DNA of 64,000 bases from Actinocrinis sp035653575. GTDB lineage: Bacteria; Actinomycetota; Actinomycetes; Streptomycetales; Catenulisporaceae. Below the pieces are notes generated by a model. It saw only the letters and a list, made by a program, of their open reading frames with translations, was not told the DNA's origin and searched no databases. How positions within the stretch are numbered: position 1 is the stretch's first letter; every line of letters starts with the position of its first letter. Made by a program: the position numbers and the translations under genes. Shown here piece by piece: positions 42,751 through 50,957 of the stretch. The stretch is taken from assembly GCF_035653575.1 (NCBI RefSeq), contig NZ_DASRBQ010000119.1, positions 11,838 to 75,837 on the forward strand. Reading direction: 5' to 3'.

Positions 42751-44325
42751 TCAGACGACGTTGACTGTGATCTGGTGGTAGCCGGTAGCGCCATCAGGCA
42801 CGACGTCCTGCACCGTGGACGTTTGCACCGTACCGGTCCCATCGGTCGCACGGACCGCGACCGTATGCCTGCCGCGGGGCGCGTTCTGCCACGTGTACGA
42901 CCACTGACGCCACGTGTCCGGAGTGTCCGACGTCGCAAGCGTCGCCTCCACCCACGGCTGACCGTCGATCTGCACTTCTACCGCCGCGACACCGCGGTGT
43001 GTTGCCCAAGCGACCCCGGCGAGCGTGACCGTCCCGGCCGAAACGGAGGCGCCCGAAGCCGGCACGTCGATGCGGGACGCGGTCTTCACCGGCGCCTGCT
43101 GCGCCCAACCTCGAGCCACCCAATATCCGGCATTGGACGCGAACGTGGTCAGCTCCAGATCGACGACCCACTTGGTCGCCGAGACGTACCCGTAAAGGCC
43201 GGGCACGAGCATCCGGCACGGAAAACCATGCTCAATCGGGAGCGCCACGCCGTTCATCGCCACCGCGAGCATCGACTCACGGCCATCGAGCACTGCGTTA
43301 ACCGGCGTGCCGATCGTCATCCCGTCGCTCGACGTGGACAGGATCTGATCGGCACCTGACTTGACGCCCGCTTGCCGCAGCAGCGGTGCGAGCGGCGCTC
43401 CGATCCAGCGCGCATTGCCGCAGTAATCGCCGCCGACCGGGTTCGAGACACAAGTCAGCGTGAGGTCGTGTTCCTCCAGCGGCATCTTCAGCAGTTGCTC
43501 GAAGGAGATCTCCAACGGCCTGGCCACCATGCCGTGGATACGCAGCATCCACTTCGAAGGGTCAAGCTGCGGTACGGATAAGGCCGTGTCGACGCGGTAG
43601 AAGTCGGCGTTCGGTGTGAAGAAGGGGCCGAGACCCGAGACGTTCGGGTGCGTTGACGTCGGCATCGCAGCCAGCGGCTGCACCGGAGCCGGGATCTTCA
43701 CCGCCGCACGCGCAGGCGCCGCGTTGTATCGCGAATCAATCCAGCTCTTCGCGCCGAAGCCGCCCACAGCCGCACCGGCTGCGGTACCGAGCAGTGCACC
43801 GAGGAACCGGCGCCGCTCGGCCGGCCCGGCATACTCCGCGTCGTTTTCGGCAGCCAGCCGGTTCAGCCAGCGCAGCACCGCCACCGCCGTGCCACCCGCG
43901 AACAGCGAGGGGAAGAGCGAGCCGGTGTTCGCGTTCGGCCGGGTCGCCGCCGCGATGATCCCGACCACGCCGAATCCGGCCGCGATGAAGCTCGCGAAGG
44001 TCAGATGCCGGCGTGCGAGCACGCCCGCCGCTGCGGATACCAGCGCGAGGATCACGTACACGCCGGTGAGCAGCGCGGTCTTGTCGTGTGTGCCGAATTC
44101 GCGGATGGCGAACTCCTTGACCGCGGTCGGGGCCAGGTCGATCGCCCACTCGCCGACCGCCACGGCCGGCGCGCTGGGCGCTCCCGCGAACACGGCGACC
44201 AGCTCTCCGACCGCCAGCGCGGCCCCGCCGGCCAGCAGGCCGCTGAGCGCGCCGAGCGCGATCCCGCGCCGCCCCATCGGCTCCGGCTCCTCCGTGCGGT
44301 CGCCCACCACCACCGCGTCGTCCAT
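42751..44325 (-). CDS. Membrane-fused molybdopterin oxidoreductase (sulfite oxidase fold) with internal Tat-like motif
   Basis: 524 residues from the ATG at 44325; an in-frame GTG at 44397 would add 24 residues. Four membrane helices (about 21-45, 82-104, 108-128, 136-152) are followed by RRRFLG and a fifth hydrophobic stretch (about 171-193), which looks like an internal Tat signal. The extracytoplasmic part is a sulfite-oxidase-type Moco domain with C292 (LTCVSNP) as probable molybdenum ligand, and a C-terminal Mo-co dimerisation beta-sandwich. The electron acceptor is unknown. Dual Sec/Tat insertion is the likely route. Confidence 0.85.
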   Translation of the reverse strand: MDDAVVVGDRTEEPEPMGRRGIALGALSGLLAGGAALAVGELVAVFAGAPSAPAVAVGEWAIDLAPTAVKEFAIREFGTHDKTALLTGVYVILALVSAAAGVLARRHLTFASFIAAGFGVVGIIAAATRPNANTGSLFPSLFAGGTAVAVLRWLNRLAAENDAEYAGPAERRRFLGALLGTAAGAAVGGFGAKSWIDSRYNAAPARAAVKIPAPVQPLAAMPTSTHPNVSGLGPFFTPNADFYRVDTALSVPQLDPSKWMLRIHGMVARPLEISFEQLLKMPLEEHDLTLTCVSNPVGGDYCGNARWIGAPLAPLLRQAGVKSGADQILSTSSDGMTIGTPVNAVLDGRESMLAVAMNGVALPIEHGFPCRMLVPGLYGYVSATKWVVDLELTTFASNAGYWVARGWAQQAPVKTASRIDVPASGASVSAGTVTLAGVAWATHRGVAAVEVQIDGQPWVEATLATSDTPDTWRQWSYTWQNAPRGRHTVAVRATDGTGTVQTSTVQDVVPDGATGYHQITVNVV

Positions 44326-44608
44326 GTCCCTGCGCGCCTCGCTCGCCTTCACAGCAGTCCGCCGGCATGCCGCCGGTACACCTCCATCCTCTCCCACGGC
44401 CCGCGCCGATCCAGGGGTTCATTCATTACGGTCCGCGGATGATCGGGCGGCCGCCTGGGGCGTTGCGCGCATCGGGCGGCCGGTTCGGGTACCGACGCGG
44501 GGCCGGCAGAGCGTCGATGCGGCACCGACGCGGCACCGGCTCGCCTCCGCGGCAGGAAGCTGCCACGCTTCGTTTTCGCTTCCCCGCGCGATTGTCGGAG
44601 GCCCCGGC

Positions 44609-44614
44609 TACGGT
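44609..44614 (+). promoter_or_regulatory. -10 box for leaderless beta-propeller gene
   Basis: TACGGT ends 7 nt before the ATG at 44622; it decides this start against the longer open frame. Confidence 0.4.
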
Positions 44615-44621
44615 GGGCGAT

Positions 44622-45707
44622 ATGACCGATACCTTGCTGCTCGCCGGCACCCGAAAGGGGCTGCTGCTCGCGCGCCGGCGAGGCGGTTCCTGGGAGACCG
44701 AACCGCTCGCCCTGCCGATGACGGCCGTCTACGCGGTCGGGATCGACACCCGCCGCCCCACCCCGCGCCTGTTCGCCTCGGCGACCAGCGAGCACTGGGG
44801 CCCGACCATCCTGCACTCGGACGACCTCGGCCGCAGTTGGAGCGAACCGGACCACGCCCCGGTCGCCTTCCCCAAGGACCTCGACGTAGCCCTCGGCCGG
44901 GTCTGGCAGATCCAGCCGGGACCCGCCAACGAGCCCGACGTCGTGTACGCCGGCACCGAGCCCGCCGCGCTATTCCGCTCCGAGGACGGCGGCGTCAACT
45001 TCGAACTGGTCCGCCCGCTGTGGGAGCACCCGCACCGGCCGCAGTGGGGAGCCGGCTTCGGCGGCCAGGCCATCCACACCGTCATCCCGCACCCGATCGA
45101 TCCACAGCGGGTCCTGATCGCGCTGTCCTCAGGCGGCGTCTACCGGACCTACGACGGAGGGCAGAGCTGGGCGGCGGCGAACGCCGGGATCAAGGCGACC
45201 TTCCTGCCCGAGGAACAGCGCTACCCCGAGTTCGGCCAATGCGTCCACAAGGTCGCCCAGGACGCCGAGGACCCCGAGCGGCTGTACCTCCAGAATCACA
45301 ACGGCGTCTACCGCAGCGACGACTGGGGCGGCAAGTGGGTCTCGATCGCCGACGGACTGCCCGGGGAGTTCGGCTTCGCGATCGTGGCCGATCCGAACCG
45401 CGGCGGGCACGCGTACGTCTTCCCGCTGGTCTCCGACTACTCGCGGTTCACCCCGGACTTCCGCTGCCGGGTCTACGGCACCACCGACGCCGGTGAGACC
45501 TGGGCCGAGGTCGGCGCGGGACTGCCGGAGAGCGACTTCTACTCCCTGGTGCTGCGCGACGCCTTCAGCTGCGACGCCGCCGAGCCGCTCGGCCTGTACC
45601 TGGGAACCCGCTCCGGCGAGCTGTACGCGGGCGGAGCCGGGGGCTGGGAGCGAGTCGCGGCCAACCTGCCGGACGTGCTGTCCGTGCGCGCGACGGCGCT
45701 GGCGTGA
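44622..45707 (+). CDS. BNR/sialidase-like beta-propeller protein
   Basis: 361 residues with repeated Asp-box/BNR units (SDDLGRSW, SEDGGVNF, TYDGGQSW, SDDWGGKW, TTDAGETW), so a sialidase- or VPS10-like propeller. No signal peptide is visible, so it is cytoplasmic. It is followed 29 nt later by a MoaD/ThiS-type carrier, a pairing I believe recurs in actinobacteria. Sialidase activity should not be assumed, because the catalytic Arg triad is not evident. Confidence 0.85.
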   Translation: MTDTLLLAGTRKGLLLARRRGGSWETEPLALPMTAVYAVGIDTRRPTPRLFASATSEHWGPTILHSDDLGRSWSEPDHAPVAFPKDLDVALGRVWQIQPGPANEPDVVYAGTEPAALFRSEDGGVNFELVRPLWEHPHRPQWGAGFGGQAIHTVIPHPIDPQRVLIALSSGGVYRTYDGGQSWAAANAGIKATFLPEEQRYPEFGQCVHKVAQDAEDPERLYLQNHNGVYRSDDWGGKWVSIADGLPGEFGFAIVADPNRGGHAYVFPLVSDYSRFTPDFRCRVYGTTDAGETWAEVGAGLPESDFYSLVLRDAFSCDAAEPLGLYLGTRSGELYAGGAGGWERVAANLPDVLSVRATALA

Positions 45708-45736
45708 GGCGAAGCGAGCGGTGAAGGGCTGAGTTC

Positions 45737-46045
45737 ATGACTGTCACCCTGCAGCTGCCCGGGGCGCTGGCCGGCTACGCGGGCGGCCGCCGCGAGGTCA
45801 AGGTGGAGGTCGCGGCGCCCGACGAGCCGGCCGAGGGCCCCAGCCCGACCGTGGCCGGCGTCCTCGACCGGCTTGCCGCCGACCTGCCCGCCCTCGAGCG
45901 GCGGATCCGCGACGAGAACGCGGTGATCCGCCGCCACGTCAATGTGTACGTGGACGGCGCGGACATCCGAACCCTGTCGGGCGCTGAAACCCCGGTGCCC
46001 GACGGGGCGGTGATCGACATCATCGCCGCAGTGAGCGGCGGCTGA
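45737..46045 (+). CDS. MoaD/ThiS-family sulfur-carrier-like protein
   Basis: 102 residues with a ubiquitin-like beta-grasp pattern (VTLQLPGALAGYAGG, VLDRLAADLPALERRI, DGAVIDIIAAVSGG) and the C-terminal Gly-Gly needed for adenylation and thiocarboxylation. It may serve molybdopterin synthesis, which would fit the nearby Moco enzyme, or another sulfur transfer such as CysO-type cysteine synthesis. No activating enzyme gene is nearby. Confidence 0.85.
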   Translation: MTVTLQLPGALAGYAGGRREVKVEVAAPDEPAEGPSPTVAGVLDRLAADLPALERRIRDENAVIRRHVNVYVDGADIRTLSGAETPVPDGAVIDIIAAVSGG

Positions 46046-46319
46046 CGACGCCGGGCCCGTTGCGCGGGGCACGCGCCGGGGCTGGCGGCTGACTGGTTAG
46101 GCGCCAGTCGGCTGGTGTCGCCATGGCACCGGACGCCGAGGGCACGCGCCGAACCTCGGCGTGCTCAGGCGCCGGTCACCCTTGCCCTGCCTGTCGCGCT
46201 GGAGGCACGCGCCGGACGTGGCGGCTCGTCGACTGGCTGGTCACGTGCTGGCCAGATCGTGCCTGCCCCGGCCCGTCGTGCTGAGCTCGCGCCGGGCTTG
46301 GTGGCCCGGCGACGGCAGC
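46046..46319. repeat. Degenerate tandem copies of the sigma-factor gene's 3' end
   Basis: The 274-bp gap between moaD-like and ECF41 genes repeats motifs of the sigma gene's terminus. TTAGGCGCCAGTCGGCT starts at 46097, TCAGGCGCCGGTCACC at 46165 and the gene's own TCAGGCGCCGGTCGGCT at 46320; GGCACGCGCCG recurs at about 46068, 46141 and 46205. The period is roughly 70-80 bp. No gene is seen. Confidence 0.5.
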
Positions 46320-47378
46320 TCAGGCGCCGGTCGGCTCGTGCCTGCCCGGCACCTCACGCCGCGGCAGGTATGTGCTGACCGCGCCGCCGGCCACCCGACC
46401 CAGCTTCTCCGGGTTGACCACGGCGTACGCCTCGACGATCCGGCCGTCCGCGATCTCGAAGGCCATGACGCCCATCGCCGCGCCGGTCTTGTCAACGAGC
46501 ACCAGGCCGGGCGCGCCGTTGACCTCCGCCTCGCGCATCTCCAGCCCGGACTCCGGATCGAGCCACCGGGTGAGGCCGCTGACCAGCCGCGCCACCCGGT
46601 CCGCGGTGAACACCGGCTGAGCGCCCGCGCGCACGATGCCGCCACCGTCCGAGTGCCAGACGACGTCCGGGTCCAGCACGGCCATCAGCCCGGAGATGTC
46701 GCCGGTGAGGGAGGCCGCCGCGAAGGCCGCGACGACCTTCCGGTGCTCGGGCCGGTCGAGCCGGCGCCAAGGACGGTCCGACGGGCCCGAGCCGGCCGCG
46801 GCGTCCGCCGTCGCATCCTGCTCGGCGTCCGCCCAGGCCTCAGGTTCCGCCCAGCTCACGCTCGCGCCGCTGGTCCCCTCGCGCACCCGGCGCCGCGCCC
46901 GCGAGGCCAGCTGCCGCACCGACTCCGGCGTGCGGCCCAGCGCCTCGGCGATCTCGCCGAACCCGACCGCGAACACGTCGTGCAGCACGAACGCCACGCG
47001 CTCGGCCGGGCTCAGCTGCTCCATGACCGCGAGCATCGCGTAGGAGACGGACTCGCCGAGCGAGGCCGCGTCCTCCGGACCCGGCTGGCGGTCCACGGCC
47101 GAAATCGAAGGCTCCGGCAGCCACTCGCCGAAGTAGGCCTCGCGCCGTGCCCGCGCCGATCCGAGCTGGTCGTAGCAGATCCGAGTGACGACCGTGGTCA
47201 GGAACGCACGCGGCTCCTGCACCGCGGACCGGTCCGTGCTCTGCCAGCGCAGCCAGGCGTCCTGGACCGCGTCCTCGGCGTCCGCGAGCGATCCGAGCAG
47301 CCGATAGGCGACGGCGGAGAGGTAGCGGCGGTGCTGTTCGAAGTCCGTGCCTTCATCAATCGTCTGTTCCCCGGTCAC
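46320..47378 (-). CDS. ECF41-type RNA polymerase sigma factor with SnoaL-like C-terminal domain
   Basis: 352 residues from the GTG at 47378. It has sigma-2 (YRLLGSLADAEDAVQDAWLRW), sigma-4 (LSPAERVAFVLHDVFAVGFGEIAEALG) and a C-terminal NTF2/SnoaL domain. The ECF41 marks are present: WLPEP at 86-90, DGGG at 244-247 and NPEKL at 322-326. In this group the C-terminal domain controls activity in place of an anti-sigma factor. An Ala/Asp-rich insert of about 30 residues separates sigma-4 from that domain. The usual carboxymuconolactone decarboxylase-like partner gene is not adjacent. Confidence 0.88.
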   Translation of the reverse strand: MTGEQTIDEGTDFEQHRRYLSAVAYRLLGSLADAEDAVQDAWLRWQSTDRSAVQEPRAFLTTVVTRICYDQLGSARARREAYFGEWLPEPSISAVDRQPGPEDAASLGESVSYAMLAVMEQLSPAERVAFVLHDVFAVGFGEIAEALGRTPESVRQLASRARRRVREGTSGASVSWAEPEAWADAEQDATADAAAGSGPSDRPWRRLDRPEHRKVVAAFAAASLTGDISGLMAVLDPDVVWHSDGGGIVRAGAQPVFTADRVARLVSGLTRWLDPESGLEMREAEVNGAPGLVLVDKTGAAMGVMAFEIADGRIVEAYAVVNPEKLGRVAGGAVSTYLPRREVPGRHEPTGA

Positions 47379-47465
47379 CCCCACACGGTATCCGAGGGCC
47401 GCTGCCGCGGGAGGATCGGCCGGGCCGAAAGAGCATGTGATGGCCAGACCTGGGCCCGGCGACGG

Positions 47466-47471
47466 TAGCCT
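47466..47471 (+). promoter_or_regulatory. -10 box for leaderless HipA-like gene
   Basis: TAGCCT ends 7 nt before the GTG at 47479, supporting that start over upstream in-frame codons. Confidence 0.4.
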
Positions 47472-47478
47472 TGATCGC

Positions 47479-48237
47479 GTGTTGCGCGAAGTGACGGCCA
47501 CCCGGTACGTGACCCCGCTGCGGGAGGGCGGGTCGCTGCCGGCCATCGTCGAGGCCGACGATCTCGGCATGTACGTGGTCAAGTTCCGCGGCGCCGGACA
47601 GGGACGCAAGGCCCTGATCGCGGAGATCGTCGCCGGCGAGCTCGGCCGCGCCCTCGGCCTGCCGGTGCCGGAACTCGTCACCGTGCAGCTCGACGAGGCC
47701 ATCGCGAAGGGGGAGCCGGACCAGGAGATCCAGGAGCTGCTGCTGGCCAGCGTCGGGCGCAACCTGGGCCTTGACTACCTGCCCGGTTCGCTGGGCTTCG
47801 ACCCGCTGGCCTTCCCCGTTGAGCCGGAGCCGGCCGGGCGTGTCCTCTGGTTCGACGCCCTGATCGGCAACGTCGACCGCTCCTGGCGCAACCCGAACCT
47901 GCTGCGCTGGCACGGCAGGCTCTACCTGATCGACCACGGCGCCGCGCTGATCTTCCAACACAACTGGCCCGCGGCCGCCGCCTCGGCGCGCCGCGCCACC
48001 AAGCTTGCCGACCACGTGCTGATGCCGTTTCACCCGGACCTCGCCGCGGCCGACGCGGAACTCTCGCCGCTGGTCACACCGGATGCGGTCGGCGCGGCCC
48101 TCGCCTTGGTGCCGGACGAGTGGCTCGAGGACGAGCCGGGCTTCGCGACGCCGGACGACGTGCGTGCCGCCTTCCTGACCTGGTTCGACGCGCGGATGCA
48201 GCAGCCGCACTCGTGGCTTCCGGAGGTGCCGAAGTGA
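47479..48237 (+). CDS. HipA-like kinase-fold protein
   Basis: 252 residues from the GTG at 47479, where conserved sequence begins (LREVTATRYVTPLREGGSLP). It has a nucleotide-loop-like KFRGAGQGRKALIAE, the catalytic-loop-like LWFDALIGNVDRSWRNPN and a DFG-like LIDHGAA. This is a compact HipA-type kinase without the usual N-subdomain. It is paired with a DUF3037 protein, a conserved partnership. No HipB-like antitoxin is present, so classical toxin action is uncertain. Confidence 0.82.
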   Translation: MLREVTATRYVTPLREGGSLPAIVEADDLGMYVVKFRGAGQGRKALIAEIVAGELGRALGLPVPELVTVQLDEAIAKGEPDQEIQELLLASVGRNLGLDYLPGSLGFDPLAFPVEPEPAGRVLWFDALIGNVDRSWRNPNLLRWHGRLYLIDHGAALIFQHNWPAAAASARRATKLADHVLMPFHPDLAAADAELSPLVTPDAVGAALALVPDEWLEDEPGFATPDDVRAAFLTWFDARMQQPHSWLPEVPK

Positions 48238-48665
48238 TGCAGGCCAAGGCACCGCAAGCCGCCTCGCCCGAAGCGGCGCTGGTACGCAACGCCTTCGAGT
48301 ACTGCCTGCTCAAGGCCGTGCCGCGGGTGGAACGCGGCGACAGCGTGAACGTCGGCGTCATCGTGTACTGCCAGGCCCGCGACTTCCTGGACGCCCGCAC
48401 GCACGTGGACCCCGCGCTCCTGCTCGCGCTGGACCCGGCGGCCGACGTCTCAGGGATCGAAGCCGCCGTCGCCGCCTACGCCTGCGTCTGCCGCGGCGGC
48501 AAGCAGGCCGGCCAGGCGGGCGAGAGCACGGCCGGGCAGCGTTTCCGCTGGCTGACCGCGCCCCGCTCGACTGTGGTGCAGCCGGGACCGGTGCACCTCG
48601 GGATCACGGCGGACCCGGCCGCGGACCTGGAACGGCTCGCGGCCCGGCTCCTGCCGCCGCAATAA
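48237..48665 (+). CDS. DUF3037 family protein
   Basis: 142 residues with the DUF3037 pattern FEYCLLKAVPRVERGDSVNVGVIVYC and a C-terminal PVHLGITADPAADLERL. The ATG overlaps the kinase stop by 1 nt; a GTG 3 nt earlier is also possible. Function is unknown, but the tight pairing suggests it is a substrate, regulator or co-subunit of the HipA-like kinase. Confidence 0.85.
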   Translation: MQAKAPQAASPEAALVRNAFEYCLLKAVPRVERGDSVNVGVIVYCQARDFLDARTHVDPALLLALDPAADVSGIEAAVAAYACVCRGGKQAGQAGESTAGQRFRWLTAPRSTVVQPGPVHLGITADPAADLERLAARLLPPQ

Positions 48666-48668
48666 CAG

Positions 48669-48692
48669 GCCCGCTCTCCGCGGAGAGAGCCG
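48669..48692. terminator. Bidirectional terminator between the DUF3037 and murA genes
   Basis: The palindrome CTCTCCGCGGAGAG (48674-48687), flanked by further GGC/GCC pairing and a short T-run, between convergent genes. Confidence 0.5.
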
Positions 48693-48741
48693 TTTCCGTC
48701 TCAGGTGGCGCTATCTAGCCGTCTCGCGCCGCGCTGGCGGC

Positions 48742-50058
48742 TCAGGCCTCGACCGGCGTGATGGCCATCCCGATCGACTGAAGGCGTTCCAGCGGCTCGT
48801 CGTAACCGCGCTCCAGCGATTCGACATCCAGCAGCACCGACGGACCCTCCGCGATCGAGGCCGCGATCACCGACGAGTACCCGGTGCGCACGTCGGGCAC
48901 ATGCACCTCCGCTCCCACCAGCTTCGACGGGCCGTGCACGACCGCCGAGTGCAGGTAGTTGGTGTCGTGGAACCGGCAGCCGTTGCCGCCAAGGCACATC
49001 GGGAACAGCTCGATCTCGCAGCCGAGCTGCTTGAGCGCGTCCACGTACACGAACCGGTTCTCGAACACCGTCTCATGCAGCACCGACAGCCCGCGGGCCT
49101 GGCTCATCAGCACCAGCAGCGGCTGCTGCCAGTCCGTCATGAAGCCGGGGTGCGTGTCCGTGGTTACCGCCGCGGAACGCAGCCCGCCCGGCGCCGACGC
49201 GGTGATGTACGACTCGTCGATCTCGAACTGCGCGCCCATCTTGCGCAGCGTCTCGATCGCGGTCACGAGGCGGTCCTGTGCGCAGCCGTGCACCCGGACC
49301 TGACCTCCCGTCAGCAGCCCGGCCACCAGATAGCTGAACGCCTCGAGCCGATCGCCGGCCAGGCGCGTCGCCGCACCGTGCAGCCGCTCGACACCCTCGA
49401 TCACAATCCTGCGATCCGGCTGCAGTTGGATGCCCGCGCCCATGCGCTGCAGGAACAGCGCCAGTTCCAGGATCTCCGGCTCGACCGCCGCGTTCGTGAT
49501 CACGGTGCGGCCCTCGGCGAGAACCGCTGACAGGATCACGGACTCGGTCGCGCCGACGCTCGGATAAGGCAGCGAGACACGCGTGCCGCGCAGCCGCCGG
49601 GCTACCGCGTGCAGACCTGATTCGTCGACCGTGATCTGTGCGCCCATCGCGGTGAGCGCCTGGATGTGAAAGTCGAGCGGGCGCGGACCGATCTGGTCGC
49701 CGCCGACCATCGGCACGAAGGCCTCGCCCGTCAGATTGAGCAGCGGGCCCAGCATCAGCACCGGAATACGGTTGCGGCCGGTGAAGGTCTGCGGCACCGC
49801 GGAGTGCGGGCTCGCGGTCGGCTCGACGCGCAGCGTGTCGCCGTCGCGTTCAATGGAACAACCGACGGCCCGCAGCATCTGCGCGGTGATCTCCACGTCG
49901 CCCACCCGCGGCGCATTGGCGATCGTGCTCGGGCCGCCGCCCAGCATCGCGGCCACCATGTGCTTCGTTACTGCGTTCTTCGATCCGCGCACCGTCACAT
50001 CGCCGCGCAGCGGGCCGGTCGGATCGATCTTCCAGCCTCTCGTTCCCATGCGCGTCAT
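48742..50058 (-). CDS. murA: UDP-N-acetylglucosamine 1-carboxyvinyltransferase with Asp at the catalytic Cys position
   Basis: 438 residues with an EPSP-synthase-like fold. The first step of peptidoglycan synthesis transfers enolpyruvate from PEP to UDP-GlcNAc. VRGSKNAVTK holds the conserved Lys-Asn. The active-site loop reads GGDQIGPRPLD, so residue 121 is Asp where most MurA have Cys. Asp is also found in mycobacterial MurA and gives intrinsic fosfomycin resistance. Streptomycetes have two murA copies; this could be the second. It is not in a cell-wall operon here. Confidence 0.88.
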   Translation of the reverse strand: MTRMGTRGWKIDPTGPLRGDVTVRGSKNAVTKHMVAAMLGGGPSTIANAPRVGDVEITAQMLRAVGCSIERDGDTLRVEPTASPHSAVPQTFTGRNRIPVLMLGPLLNLTGEAFVPMVGGDQIGPRPLDFHIQALTAMGAQITVDESGLHAVARRLRGTRVSLPYPSVGATESVILSAVLAEGRTVITNAAVEPEILELALFLQRMGAGIQLQPDRRIVIEGVERLHGAATRLAGDRLEAFSYLVAGLLTGGQVRVHGCAQDRLVTAIETLRKMGAQFEIDESYITASAPGGLRSAAVTTDTHPGFMTDWQQPLLVLMSQARGLSVLHETVFENRFVYVDALKQLGCEIELFPMCLGGNGCRFHDTNYLHSAVVHGPSKLVGAEVHVPDVRTGYSSVIAASIAEGPSVLLDVESLERGYDEPLERLQSIGMAITPVEA

Positions 50059-50127
50059 TGTGCCGGTCCGCGCGGCTAAGCGGAGTCGGTCAGCGTTATC
50101 GGTGCGAAACCGCTGGTGTGACGTGTG

Positions 50128-50910
50128 TTACCGGCTCAGCTCGGCGCGTTCCCGCAGCCGTCCGGACGAGAAGCGGTGCGTTGTCTCATAACCCAGTCGC
50201 ACGTACAGGCGCCGCGCCGAATCGTTCGGGTGGTAGTGCGCCAGGGTGCAAAGCCGCTCGCCGCGCTCAAACGCCTGGCGCGTCAGCGCGGCCGTGATCG
50301 CACCGCCGAATCCTCGGCCACGCGCAGCGGGATCGGTTGCGATCGAGGCGAGGTAGGCGACACCGGAAATGCGGCGGGTCAGCGCACCGACGGCGAGCAA
50401 CGCCCCGGACGTCTCGTCGCGCACGCCTGCCCACTGTTCGACCAGTTCGTAGTCCGCGCGGACCGAATGGTGCGGGTTGACCCGGTCGAGGAAGCCCTGG
50501 ATCTCCGGCCGATCCTCCAGCGCCACGACGAGCGACTCCGCCGGTTGAGCCGCAGGCGGAGCCCAGGTCGCCATCAGATCCCAGTCGCTGTCCGCCTCCT
50601 GGCCGGGCGCAGGGTCCGCTTTCCACCGCGCCAAATCGACGCCGCGCGGCACGGTCAGCCCGGCGATCTGCCCGCCGAGTTCCGCCAGAGCGGCGTCCAC
50701 GAGCTTCGGCGTGGCCTGCGGGTCGCCGATCACGCTGAGCCAGCAGGCGGCGCCGCTGTAGTCGTCCTTCGCGGCGAACGCGAGCCCGCCATCCAATGCC
50801 CAAGCCGCGATCGCGCCACCGCGCGTCTCACTGATCACCATCACGTCGTCGGGAGCGGTGGCGTGCAACTCCTCGGCGGTAAGGCGCTGAACCGTGGATA
50901 TCCCCGTCAT
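50128..50910 (-). CDS. GNAT-family acetyltransferase
   Basis: 260 residues from the ATG at 50910; an in-frame GTG at 50934 is also possible. The N-terminal half is a degenerate GNAT-like domain. The C-terminal half carries VAYLASIATDPAARGRGFGGAITAALTRQAFERG (acetyl-CoA binding) and NDSARRLYVRLGYE. Substrate unknown. It is divergent from rarA, sharing a 47-bp promoter region. Confidence 0.8.
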   Translation of the reverse strand: MTGISTVQRLTAEELHATAPDDVMVISETRGGAIAAWALDGGLAFAAKDDYSGAACWLSVIGDPQATPKLVDAALAELGGQIAGLTVPRGVDLARWKADPAPGQEADSDWDLMATWAPPAAQPAESLVVALEDRPEIQGFLDRVNPHHSVRADYELVEQWAGVRDETSGALLAVGALTRRISGVAYLASIATDPAARGRGFGGAITAALTRQAFERGERLCTLAHYHPNDSARRLYVRLGYETTHRFSSGRLRERAELSR

Positions 50911-50944
50911 GATCCACGATTCTGTCACGGTCACCGGGCCGCAT

Positions 50945-50950
50945 TACGCT
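50945..50950 (+). promoter_or_regulatory. -10 box for leaderless rarA
   Basis: TACGCT ends 7 nt before the ATG at 50958; no ribosome site is seen. Confidence 0.4.
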
Positions 50951-50957
50951 CAGGTGT

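Noticed and set aside
44622..45707. Annotation as an active sialidase
   Set aside because: Asp boxes only show the propeller fold; no secretion signal and no evident catalytic Arg triad.
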